12,792 nucleotides of DNA from Mollicutes bacterium (lineage in GTDB: Bacteria > Bacillota_I > Bacilli_A > RF39 > UBA660), in the NCBI GenBank assembly GCA_012841465.1, contig DUUS01000033.1, positions 1 through 12,792 on the forward strand. Reading direction: 5' to 3'. The notes beneath the pieces were generated by a model. The model had not been told where the DNA came from, ran no database searches, and was given only the letters and a program-made list of their open reading frames with translations. Of the stretch, positions 7,409-12,792 are shown in pieces. Position 1 is the stretch's first letter, and the number at the start of each line of letters is the position of its first letter. Both the position numbers and the translations under genes were made by a program.

Positions 7409-8935
7409 CTATATACTTGGAAAAGCACCAATACCAATAGGAAGACCAGTTATATAAAATAATAGTAAAATTACAATCCAAAGAAGTGCTGTATGCTTAG
7501 CATAAACATATATATGTTTTATATTACCAGTGATAGTATCAAAATTATCTTGACTATAAAGTTCCATAAAGGCAATATAAATAACAAAGTAAGCCATAAC
7601 AGGAGTTAGTCCATAAGTAATACTTTCACCTGTTCTAAAAATAACTGAAGCAAACTCAGCACTTAACCCAGCATTTAAAAATGTTGGTATTAAACTGCCA
7701 CTTAAAATAACCCATTTATTCGCACACCCAGGTACAAAAATAGTACTAACGGCACTAACAAATAACATAAGTAATATAAGTGGTATTCCACTAAAGCCAG
7801 AATTACCTACTAAATTAGCAAATGAAGCTACTATTAAAGTTCCAATATTAGTTGCTTTAAAGATAAATATGAACATAGATGCCATAAATATTAAAACAAT
7901 AACTTTACCAATACCATCTAAAGAATGACTAAACTGAGAACACATATCACGATGATTTTTAATGGTTTTATTTACAATACCATAACTTAAACCTAAAATA
8001 ATAAATAAAAATGTTATTACAAAGACAAAACCTTGATTAAAAAATGAATTATAACCAAATAATTTATCAATATATAAATCTTGTGAGTGATCAAGTAAAT
8101 TACCACTAAAAGGAAGACCAGGAATTATATTATAAACAAAAATCATAATATAAAGAATTCCACAAAAACCTGATATTATTAAACCTCTTTTTTCTCTTTT
8201 TGTTAAATAATCTTCTTCATCATCTTCAAACTCATAACTACCAAGCTCTGGTACAATAATTTTTTCAGTAACTGAAGTTATTATTAGAGCAAGAGATATT
8301 GCCGCAATTATCATTATAAAAAGAGCATAATAATTACCAATAGAATAATCACTTAATACCATTCTGGCAGCATTTTCAGTAAACCCAAGTAAGGTTGAAT
8401 CAGTTGATGTCATAAACACATTAATACCATAACCACAGGTAAGTGATGCAAAAGCACATATAATACCCGCTCTTGGATTCCTTTTGCCATACTTAAATAA
8501 TAAAGCCGCAAGTGGTATTAAGATAATAAAACTAATATCTCCCATTATTGAAGATAAAATACATATTAAAGATAATGAAAATGTCACCGTTCTTTTACTT
8601 ATTTTTTTAGTTAAAATATAAAAAAATGAATCAAGAAAACCACTTTTATCCATTATACCTATACCTATTAAAATAATAAGCAACATAGACAGTGGAGTAA
8701 AAGATGCAAAGTTTAAAACTGTATTACTAAATATAAATTTAATTCCATTTAAACTAAATAATGATTCAACTGTTACTAAAGTACTTTCATATGCGCCACT
8801 TGTGTTTAATTTATTATAAGTAACACTTACATCAAATAAATTTAAAATACCACTAGCAACAATAGTTGCTATAATTAAAACAATAAAACTCATTATTGGA
8901 TGAAGAATTATTTTATCTTTAATTCTTTTTCTCAT
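7409..8935 (-). CDS. AbgT-family transporter
   Basis: 508 aa, the usual length of AbgT (p-aminobenzoyl-glutamate transporter/MtrF) proteins, with many TM helices. Family landmarks: NFASFTPL (75-82), a GIGIMDKSG turn (91-99), GDISFIILIPLAALLFKYGKR (start 132), NPRAGI (153-158), TSTDSTLLGFTENAA (176-190), VPGCANKWVILSG (401-413) and FRTGESITYGLTP (433-445). Members import aminobenzoyl-glutamate or export antimetabolites such as sulfonamides. The substrate here cannot be told, and folate-related export or import is inference. The ATG overlaps the DUF951 stop by four bases (ATGA), with AAGGTG upstream. It takes the place that ychF holds after parB-mscS-DUF951 in many Firmicutes. Confidence 0.9.
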   Translation of the reverse strand: MRKRIKDKIILHPIMSFIVLIIATIVASGILNLFDVSVTYNKLNTSGAYESTLVTVESLFSLNGIKFIFSNTVLNFASFTPLSMLLIILIGIGIMDKSGFLDSFFYILTKKISKRTVTFSLSLICILSSIMGDISFIILIPLAALLFKYGKRNPRAGIICAFASLTCGYGINVFMTSTDSTLLGFTENAARMVLSDYSIGNYYALFIMIIAAISLALIITSVTEKIIVPELGSYEFEDDEEDYLTKREKRGLIISGFCGILYIMIFVYNIIPGLPFSGNLLDHSQDLYIDKLFGYNSFFNQGFVFVITFLFIILGLSYGIVNKTIKNHRDMCSQFSHSLDGIGKVIVLIFMASMFIFIFKATNIGTLIVASFANLVGNSGFSGIPLILLMLFVSAVSTIFVPGCANKWVILSGSLIPTFLNAGLSAEFASVIFRTGESITYGLTPVMAYFVIYIAFMELYSQDNFDTITGNIKHIYVYAKHTALLWIVILLLFYITGLPIGIGAFPSI

Positions 8936-9114
8936 GACAGCACCTTTTTAAGTTTCCTTTCGAATTCTAATCTATCCATCATTACTTCACGACTACAATT
9001 TAGACACTTGATTTTTATATCAACGCCTACTCTTGTTACTTTCCACTCATTTGTTTGACACGCATGAGGTTTTTTCATTACAACAATGCTTTCTATATCA
9101 TATTCTTTTTTCAT
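8932..9114 (-). CDS. DUF951 small zinc-ribbon-like protein
   Basis: 60 aa from ATG 9114. The family core is plain: VVMKKPHACQTNEWKV (11-26), R.G.DIKIKC (28-37), CLNC (37-40), VMM.R (44-48) and a basic C-terminal helix. C19, C37 and C40 could help bind a metal or nucleic acid. In Firmicutes this gene sits between an mscS-like gene and ychF, and its function is unknown. Another start, TTG at 9121-9123, would overlap the mscS stop (TTGA) and add three residues. I prefer ATG because homologues I recall begin close to MKKEYDI, although GAGG lies only three bases before it. Translational coupling to mscS fits either start. Confidence 0.88.
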   Translation of the reverse strand: MKKEYDIESIVVMKKPHACQTNEWKVTRVGVDIKIKCLNCSREVMMDRLEFERKLKKVLS

Positions 9115-9119
9115 AAGCC

Positions 9120-9878
9120 TCAATCTTTTATTTCTATATTATTTTTATTAAATTTTTCGATTATGGTTTTATTTACTAGTCTTCTTAAGTTTTCATCTTC
9201 TTCTTGAAGACATTTAATTTGAAAAGTGTGAGTTACATTATTAGTTTTGATTCTTTCAATACCTAAATATTTAGTTTCTTCTTTATCTACATAATCTATT
9301 TTACTTAAATCTTTTATTATTTCATTTATTACTTCTTCTGACTTTTCATCTTTATTAGTAGTTACTTCAAAAAATAAGATCGTATTCTTTTGACTTAAAT
9401 TTATAATCGAACTAATATTACGGTTAGCAACAGTCATAACTTCGCCACTTTTTCCTTTTATCTTAGTTGTTTTTAAACCAAAAGAAATAACTGTTCCTTC
9501 AAAATTACTATATTTAACTAAATCACCAACAACATAATAATTATCCATAATTATATTAATACCACTTATTATATCTTTTAAAGCATCCTGAAATGCTAGA
9601 CCTATAACCACACCAGCAACTCCAAGACCTGCTATTATAGATGTTGTATCTACTCCATAGATGTTTAAAATCATTATTGCACTTACTGCAGCAATAAAGT
9701 ATTTTATCACATTAGAAAAAAGAATAATAATAGTGTTTCTTCTTTTTTGATCTAGTTTACTTTTTCCTTTAATAGTAGCTCTACTAATAAGATAACCAAT
9801 TATTTTATAAGCAATAATTGCTAGTACTATAATTATTATCGGACCAATAAACTTTTTAGATAAGATAAAATCTTTCAT
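9120..9878 (-). CDS. MscS-family small-conductance mechanosensitive channel (YkuT-like)
   Basis: 252 aa. It releases solutes on osmotic downshock as a membrane heptamer. Three TM helices (about 11-33, 50-72, 78-110) are present. The pore-lining TM3 has the Gly/Ala pattern IIAGLGVAGVVIGLAFQDAL (81-100) and ISGINIIMDN, followed by the beta domain motif VGDLV...FEGTV and FGLKTTKIK. The start lies directly after the ParB stop (TAAATG), and the parB end supplies AGGTG as Shine-Dalgarno. The next gene starts at or just after its stop. The family call is firm. Confidence 0.92.
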   Translation of the reverse strand: MKDFILSKKFIGPIIIIVLAIIAYKIIGYLISRATIKGKSKLDQKRRNTIIILFSNVIKYFIAAVSAIMILNIYGVDTTSIIAGLGVAGVVIGLAFQDALKDIISGINIIMDNYYVVGDLVKYSNFEGTVISFGLKTTKIKGKSGEVMTVANRNISSIINLSQKNTILFFEVTTNKDEKSEEVINEIIKDLSKIDYVDKEETKYLGIERIKTNNVTHTFQIKCLQEEDENLRRLVNKTIIEKFNKNNIEIKD

Positions 9879-10763
9879 TTAATCACCTATTTCAACATTA
9901 AGAATTTCTAAAATTCTAAGTAAATCAGGCTGACTATCATAGGGAATAGTAATTTTATTATTAGAAATAATAACTTTAGAACCTAATAAATCTCTTAAAA
10001 CATTTTCATAAATATTTTCCTTAGAACTTTTAGATTCAGTTCTTACAACCGGTTTTTTCTTTTCAAATTCTTCTTTAGAAGATAATTTTTCAAGCTCCCT
10101 AACCGAAATACCTTCTTTAATTATTTTATCACTAAGTTCTTTAACCTTTTTCTCATCTACTAACTTAGATAATATTCTTGCATGAGTTTGAGATATTTTA
10201 CCTTCATTAACTAAATCAAGAACATCATCAGGTAAACTTAAAAGACCTAAAAGATTAGTAATATAACTTCTACTTTTACTAAACTTTTTAGCAAGCTCAT
10301 CATGAGTAATGTTTGTTTTATCAATATAACCTTGAAAAGCCCTAGCAATTTCTACTGGGGTTAAATCTTCTCTTTGAATATTTTCAAGAAGAGCAATATC
10401 CATCATTTCTTCATCAGTAAAGTCTTTGATAATAGCTGGAATTACTGCTTTACCAGCAAGCTCAGATGCCTTAGTTCTTCTCTCACCAGCAATAAGTTCG
10501 TAGCCCTTAATACTCTTTTTAACAATAACCGGTTCTAGAACTCCATGAACTTTAATAGACTCAGAAAGCTCTTTTAATGCATCCTCATCAAAATACTTTC
10601 TAGGTTGATATGGATTAGCTCTAATATCTTTAATCGGAATTAAAACAATGTCAGTTTCCTTTGTTGTTTTAATTATGTCCTCTTCCATTTTACTGTAATC
10701 CATAGGTTCACTATTAAATAATTGTTCTAAACCTTTTCCCAGTGCTTTTCTTTTAGTTTCCAT
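9879..10763 (-). CDS. parB: ParB/Spo0J chromosome-partition protein
   Basis: 294 aa. ParB is a CTP-dependent DNA clamp that loads at parS and works with ParA in origin segregation. It opens with the chromosomal ParB signature KALGKGLEQLF (6-16). NPYQPRKYFD (50-59), GERRTKA (93-99, CTP-binding) and LLENIQREDL (125-134) follow. The helix-turn-helix is about residues 154-175 (DELAKKFSKSRSYITNLLGL), and a C-terminal dimer domain begins near 248. The ATG overlaps the parA end by 11 bases. Length and motifs are complete. Confidence 0.96.
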   Translation of the reverse strand: METKRKALGKGLEQLFNSEPMDYSKMEEDIIKTTKETDIVLIPIKDIRANPYQPRKYFDEDALKELSESIKVHGVLEPVIVKKSIKGYELIAGERRTKASELAGKAVIPAIIKDFTDEEMMDIALLENIQREDLTPVEIARAFQGYIDKTNITHDELAKKFSKSRSYITNLLGLLSLPDDVLDLVNEGKISQTHARILSKLVDEKKVKELSDKIIKEGISVRELEKLSSKEEFEKKKPVVRTESKSSKENIYENVLRDLLGSKVIISNNKITIPYDSQPDLLRILEILNVEIGD

Positions 10764-11538
10764 TACGCTCTATAACCTCCCTGGCTAAATTAAGATAAGC
10801 TTCAGCTGCTCTTGAAGATGGATCGTATTCATTGATCGGCTCTCCATGAGATGGTGCTTCAACTAATCTGATTAATCTTGGAATAATTGTATTAAACACT
10901 TTTTCTTTAAAAAACTTTCTTACCTCTTCTACTACTTCAAGACCTAAATTAGTTCTTGAATCAAGTAATGTAAGAAGCACTCCTTCTATCTTTAAATTTG
11001 GATTTAATCTAGTCTGAGTCATTATAATTGTATTAAGAAGTTGAGTAATACCCTCTAAAGCAAAAAACTCACACTGAACAGGTATAATTACTGAATCACT
11101 TGCTACAAGAGCATTAGTAGTAAGAAGACCCAATGATGGGGGACAATCAATAATAATATATTCATAATTATCCTTAACTAGTGAAAGAGCATTTCTAAGT
11201 TGCTCATTTTTCTTAAACTCTAAATCTTGATAACCTTTTTCAAGTAATTCAACATCAAGACCAGCTAAATTTATTGTAGCTGGAATAATTGAAAGATTTT
11301 TAAACTTAGTTTTAATAATCGCTCTTTTACAATCAGAACTACCATTTAAAACTTCATAAATACTGTTTTTTATATCTCCTTTATTAACACCTAAACCTGT
11401 TGTAGTGTTACCTTGAGGATCTAAATCTATAAGTAAAGTTTTCTTACCTAATTTACCTAAAGAAGCAGCTAAATTTATGCTAGTTGTTGTTTTACCAACC
11501 CCACCCTTTTGATTAACTAAAGATATTATTTTTGTCAT
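10753..11538 (-). CDS. parA: ParA/Soj partition ATPase
   Basis: 261 aa from ATG 11538. The deviant Walker A KGGVGKTT (11-18), LLIDLDPQGN (35-44), the Walker B stretch YIIIDCPPSLGLLT and the segments LLTLLDSRTNLG and EAPSHGEPI are all typical of chromosomal Soj/ParA. There is no N-terminal helix-turn-helix, so it is the short Soj-like form. ATP-dependent binding to DNA and stimulation by ParB drive origin movement. A TTG at 11542-11544 has better Shine-Dalgarno spacing (TAGGAAAG, about eight bases) and would add two residues; ATG matches the family N-terminus. It is first in a six-gene operon. No clear promoter boxes were found in the AT-rich leader. Confidence 0.95.
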   Translation of the reverse strand: MTKIISLVNQKGGVGKTTTSINLAASLGKLGKKTLLIDLDPQGNTTTGLGVNKGDIKNSIYEVLNGSSDCKRAIIKTKFKNLSIIPATINLAGLDVELLEKGYQDLEFKKNEQLRNALSLVKDNYEYIIIDCPPSLGLLTTNALVASDSVIIPVQCEFFALEGITQLLNTIIMTQTRLNPNLKIEGVLLTLLDSRTNLGLEVVEEVRKFFKEKVFNTIIPRLIRLVEAPSHGEPINEYDPSSRAAEAYLNLAREVIERNGN

Positions 11539-11619
11539 TTTCAACCACTGCTTTCCTAATTCTATATCTAGAAATATTTTATCATATAAGACTATAAAAG
11601 TCTAAAGAAACCCAAAATA

Positions 11620-11660
11620 AAATATCTTATGTTTTAACTATTATAAAACGTAAGATATTT
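11620..11660 (-). other. 17-bp AT-rich hairpin
   Basis: Arms 11620-11636 and 11644-11660 pair with a single T/G wobble (plus-strand RNA) around a 7-base loop. It lies about 25 bases past the stop of the ORF remnant on the minus strand and is followed there by TATTTT, so it may be that gene's weak terminator. The run of T is poor, and it could equally be a leader structure upstream of parA. Confidence 0.5.
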
Positions 11661-11685
11661 AAAAACCTATAATAAATATAACCAT

Positions 11686-11891
11686 TTATGAATTAGAATC
11701 AGATACTTTATATTTTTTTAGAATTGTTTCAAGTATTTCTTTAGAGGTTATTTTACCATCCATTTCCATTTTTAAAAATTTCTTTAAAGTTCTAAATCAT
11801 CTACTTTTATAAATACAAAAATACATTCAAAAGCATTTTTGGGTTTTCGCCTTTCGTATCTTTCTTTATAATAAATTATTTTTACAATATT
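11686..11891 (-). pseudogene. Frameshifted remnant of a small unknown gene
   Basis: Two overlapping minus-strand frames read as one protein if a frameshift near 11784-11796 is corrected. The first (11784-11891) contains ERYERRKPKNAFECIFVFIK and then VDDLEL before a stop. The second (11686-11796) continues with LKKFLKMEMDGKITSKEIL and a Lys-rich end. No start codon with a ribosome site is seen for either part. The C-terminal helix-turn-helix shape (LKKFLKMEMDGKIT.KEI) faintly recalls SHOCT-type tails, but I do not claim a family. It could also be an intact gene broken by an assembly error. Confidence 0.35.
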
Positions 11892-12056
11892 TTAATATCT
11901 GAAACAAACAATATTAAAAAAATTATCTTAGGTTTTTCGCATACACTACTAAACTCAAGATATTAACCGCAGAGAAAATCCTTGTTTCCTAGAACAAATA
12001 ATCTACTATAACTAATCGTCATGATATTTATTATAATTAGGAAGTTGCACACCCAA

Positions 12057-12140
12057 CGAAAGTTATAGACATTGTTGTTGAAGTTGGCATCAGAGTTCAC
12101 ATTCCACTCATTTGCATTGCCAGAAAAATACCAAGGGCAT
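12057..12140 (-). repeat. Asn-codon-rich segment resembling a DGR template repeat
   Basis: Read on the minus strand, this segment encodes FSGNANEWNVNSDANF then NNNVYNF, in an open frame of about 70 codons without a credible start. It aligns with the 3' part of the surface-protein gene (12411-12500) with one 6-base gap. By my hand count over the 70 ungapped bases, about 13 of 21 adenines (minus strand) differ between the copies, against about 15 of 49 other bases. Examples of aligned codons are AAT/TAT, AAT/TCT, AAT/CGT, AAC/TAC and AAC/CTC. This is the pattern of adenine mutagenesis in diversity-generating retroelements. The many non-adenine differences mean it is not the exact template of this copy. 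A decayed paralogous gene fragment is the alternative. Confidence 0.45.
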
Positions 12141-12251
12141 TTTATTAGAATTTTACCAAAGAGACAAATATCTCTCTTAATAAATATATCATACTTATTA
12201 TTTTATTCAACTTTAACAATAGTTTTTAGTAAAGATTTTCGATTTTTAATT

Positions 12252-12272
12252 TTTTACGGCCTTGCCGCAAAA
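12252..12272. other. Small GC-cored hairpin beside the terminator
   Basis: On the minus strand TTTTGCGGC pairs with GCCGTAAAA (one G-T wobble) around a 3-base loop. It lies four bases from the larger GC-rich hairpin. No T-run follows on either strand. Its role is unknown. Confidence 0.4.
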
Positions 12273-12276
12273 CCAT

Positions 12277-12308
12277 CCCGCCAAGGGTTTGGCGGGTTTT
12301 TCTTTTTG
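12277..12308 (+). terminator. GC-rich hairpin with T-tract
   Basis: CCCGCCAA (12277-12284) and TTGGCGGG (12289-12296) pair perfectly around a 4-base loop, followed by TTTTTCTTTTTG. This is a textbook intrinsic terminator for plus-strand transcription, yet no plus-strand gene is upstream. It would block antisense reading into the surface gene. On the minus strand it falls about 30 bases after that gene's stop and may mark its 3' end too, though there TTTT comes only after four other bases. Confidence 0.75.
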
Positions 12309-12325
12309 ATTAATTTTAGCTTTCT

Positions 12326-12790
12326 CTAAATTACTTTATATGGATCAGAAGTTGTTCCGGTTCCACTTATTTCTATATTTGAGTTCAGATTCAGAACTCC
12401 GCGGGCCGCCCGAGAGTAAGAGGCATTGGTATTGAGGTAAAGGCTGCCATTACCGTACACACGCCAAGGAGAGGCATAACCCGAAAAGCGGGCAGGGCTT
12501 AATAACCACTGATTCTCTCCTGTATATAAATAATTAGAAGTGTTAGCTGTTCCTTGTAATAATCCAGCAAGAGAAGCTTCATCGGCGGTTAATAGTGCTA
12601 TTGGGTAGGTTAAAGCTCCGTTTCCTTTTTCGGTATCTATTACGGTAAATCTATCTTCTTTGCGAGAACATTTTAAGGTTGGCGTTTTATTTGTTTGAAG
12701 TCTATTATATGAAGCATAATATGTCTCAACTCCTCCATAGCCATCACCACTATGAGGTGTGCGATCAGCACAGAATATGGTATCAGATAG
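12326..12790 (-). CDS. C-terminal part of a surface protein with a hypervariable-looking domain (5' partial)
   Basis: An open minus-strand frame runs from the right edge to TAG 12326-12328 (154 residues visible; the start is outside). It reads ...SDTIFCADR, LKCSRKEDRF, NGALTYPIALLTADE, NYLYTGENQWLLSPARFSG, then a Tyr/Ser/Asn-rich stretch and RGVLNLNSNIEISGTGT. This resembles the C-terminal domains of large paralogous surface or pseudopilin-like proteins that I associate with uncultured gut Bacilli; lectin-like folding is inference. Base and codon use is clearly more GC-rich (GCC, CGC, CTG, CGG) than in all neighbours, suggesting transfer or special selection. No signal or TM segment is visible in this part. 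Confidence 0.75.
   Translation of the reverse strand, partial: LSDTIFCADRTPHSGDGYGGVETYYASYNRLQTNKTPTLKCSRKEDRFTVIDTEKGNGALTYPIALLTADEASLAGLLQGTANTSNYLYTGENQWLLSPARFSGYASPWRVYGNGSLYLNTNASYSRAARGVLNLNSNIEISGTGTTSDPYKVI
12399..12500 (-). other. Variable-repeat-like 3' region of the surface gene with a 14-bp G/C-only tract
   Basis: Visible residues 97-130 of the surface protein align with the Asn-rich segment at 12057-12140: FSG.A..W.V is shared, while Tyr, Ser, Arg and Leu stand where the other copy has Asn. Directly after the last aligned variable codon is a run of 14 G/C bases (12399-12412). In the Bordetella phage DGR, a G/C-only tract of this kind marks the end of the variable repeat where mutagenic homing starts. 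Here the matching segment lacks the tract, so assignment as a true variable repeat is tentative. Confidence 0.4.
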
Positions 12791-12792
12791 AT

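Larger units (their letters stand above)
11545..12325. other. Long stretch without an intact gene
   Basis: About 780 bases between parA and the surface-protein gene. From left to right it holds the parA leader, a 17-bp AT-rich hairpin, a minus-strand ORF remnant with one apparent frameshift, about 150 bases of featureless AT-rich DNA, the Asn-codon-rich segment related to the surface gene, and two GC-rich hairpins next to that gene's end. No tRNA, CRISPR or reverse-transcriptase ORF is seen. A plus-strand frame at 12072-12329 is a shadow running through the hairpins. Confidence 0.7.

Noticed and set aside
9540..9555. Single DnaA-box-like TTATCCATA
   Set aside because: One mismatch, isolated, and inside the mscS coding sequence; not evidence of an origin here.
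11686..11891. Remnant as the missing DGR reverse transcriptase or Avd
   Set aside because: Far too short, no reverse-transcriptase motif such as YADD, and no resemblance that I can see to Avd.
11980..12000. Candidate parS site TGTTTCCTAGAACA
   Set aside because: Only the outer halves resemble the parS consensus; the central CACGTG and full symmetry are missing.
12072..12329. Plus-strand 85-aa frame
   Set aside because: It starts antisense to the Asn-rich segment and runs through the GC-rich hairpin and T-tract; no ribosome site and biased composition.
1..12792. CRISPR array, tRNA or rRNA genes, insertion sequence ends
   Set aside because: No regularly spaced direct repeats, no cloverleaf or rRNA sequence and no transposase frame were found on either strand.

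Overview
The window is AT-rich DNA from a low-GC Bacillota-like bacterium. TGA is used as a real stop (Ku, ligase, HNH protein and MscS all end in TGA), so the standard bacterial code applies, not the Mycoplasma code. Clear Shine-Dalgarno sequences and a Firmicutes-type parA-parB-mscS-DUF951 cluster point to an uncultured gut-type Bacilli lineage (RF39-like is my guess).

Left part (1-2400). The 3' end of an unknown gene and its terminator come first. A two-gene end-joining operon follows: Ku, and an ATP-dependent DNA ligase that lacks the polymerase and nuclease domains of full LigD. It converges on a small HNH-nuclease-like gene.

Cell-envelope part (2500-6670). Two genes lie on the minus strand: a one-TM protein and a signal-peptide protein with cadherin-like repeats, one TM segment and a very lysine-rich cytoplasmic tail built from a 6-residue repeat. 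Their promoter diverges from that of a LytR-CpsA-Psr protein carrying an unusual C-terminal PASTA-like module.

Chromosome-partition operon (6662-11544, minus). Six tightly packed genes run parA, parB, mscS-like, DUF951, AbgT-type transporter, DUF92/TMEM19-type membrane protein. Genes overlap or nearly abut, so one transcript is likely. In many Firmicutes the parB-mscS-DUF951 trio is followed by ychF; here an AbgT transporter occupies that place. The locus is probably close to the replication origin, but no parS site was seen.

Right part (11545-12792). About 780 bp hold no intact gene: a long AT-rich hairpin, a frameshifted ORF remnant, an Asn-codon-rich segment, and GC-rich hairpins. They are followed by the 3' end of a minus-strand surface-protein gene with clearly higher GC. 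The Asn-rich segment aligns with the 3' part of the surface gene. By eye, the differences are enriched at adenines of the Asn-rich copy, and a 14-bp G/C-only tract follows the variable stretch. This resembles the variable and template repeats of a diversity-generating retroelement (DGR), but no reverse transcriptase is in view and there are many non-adenine differences. A decayed paralogous gene fragment is the main alternative.
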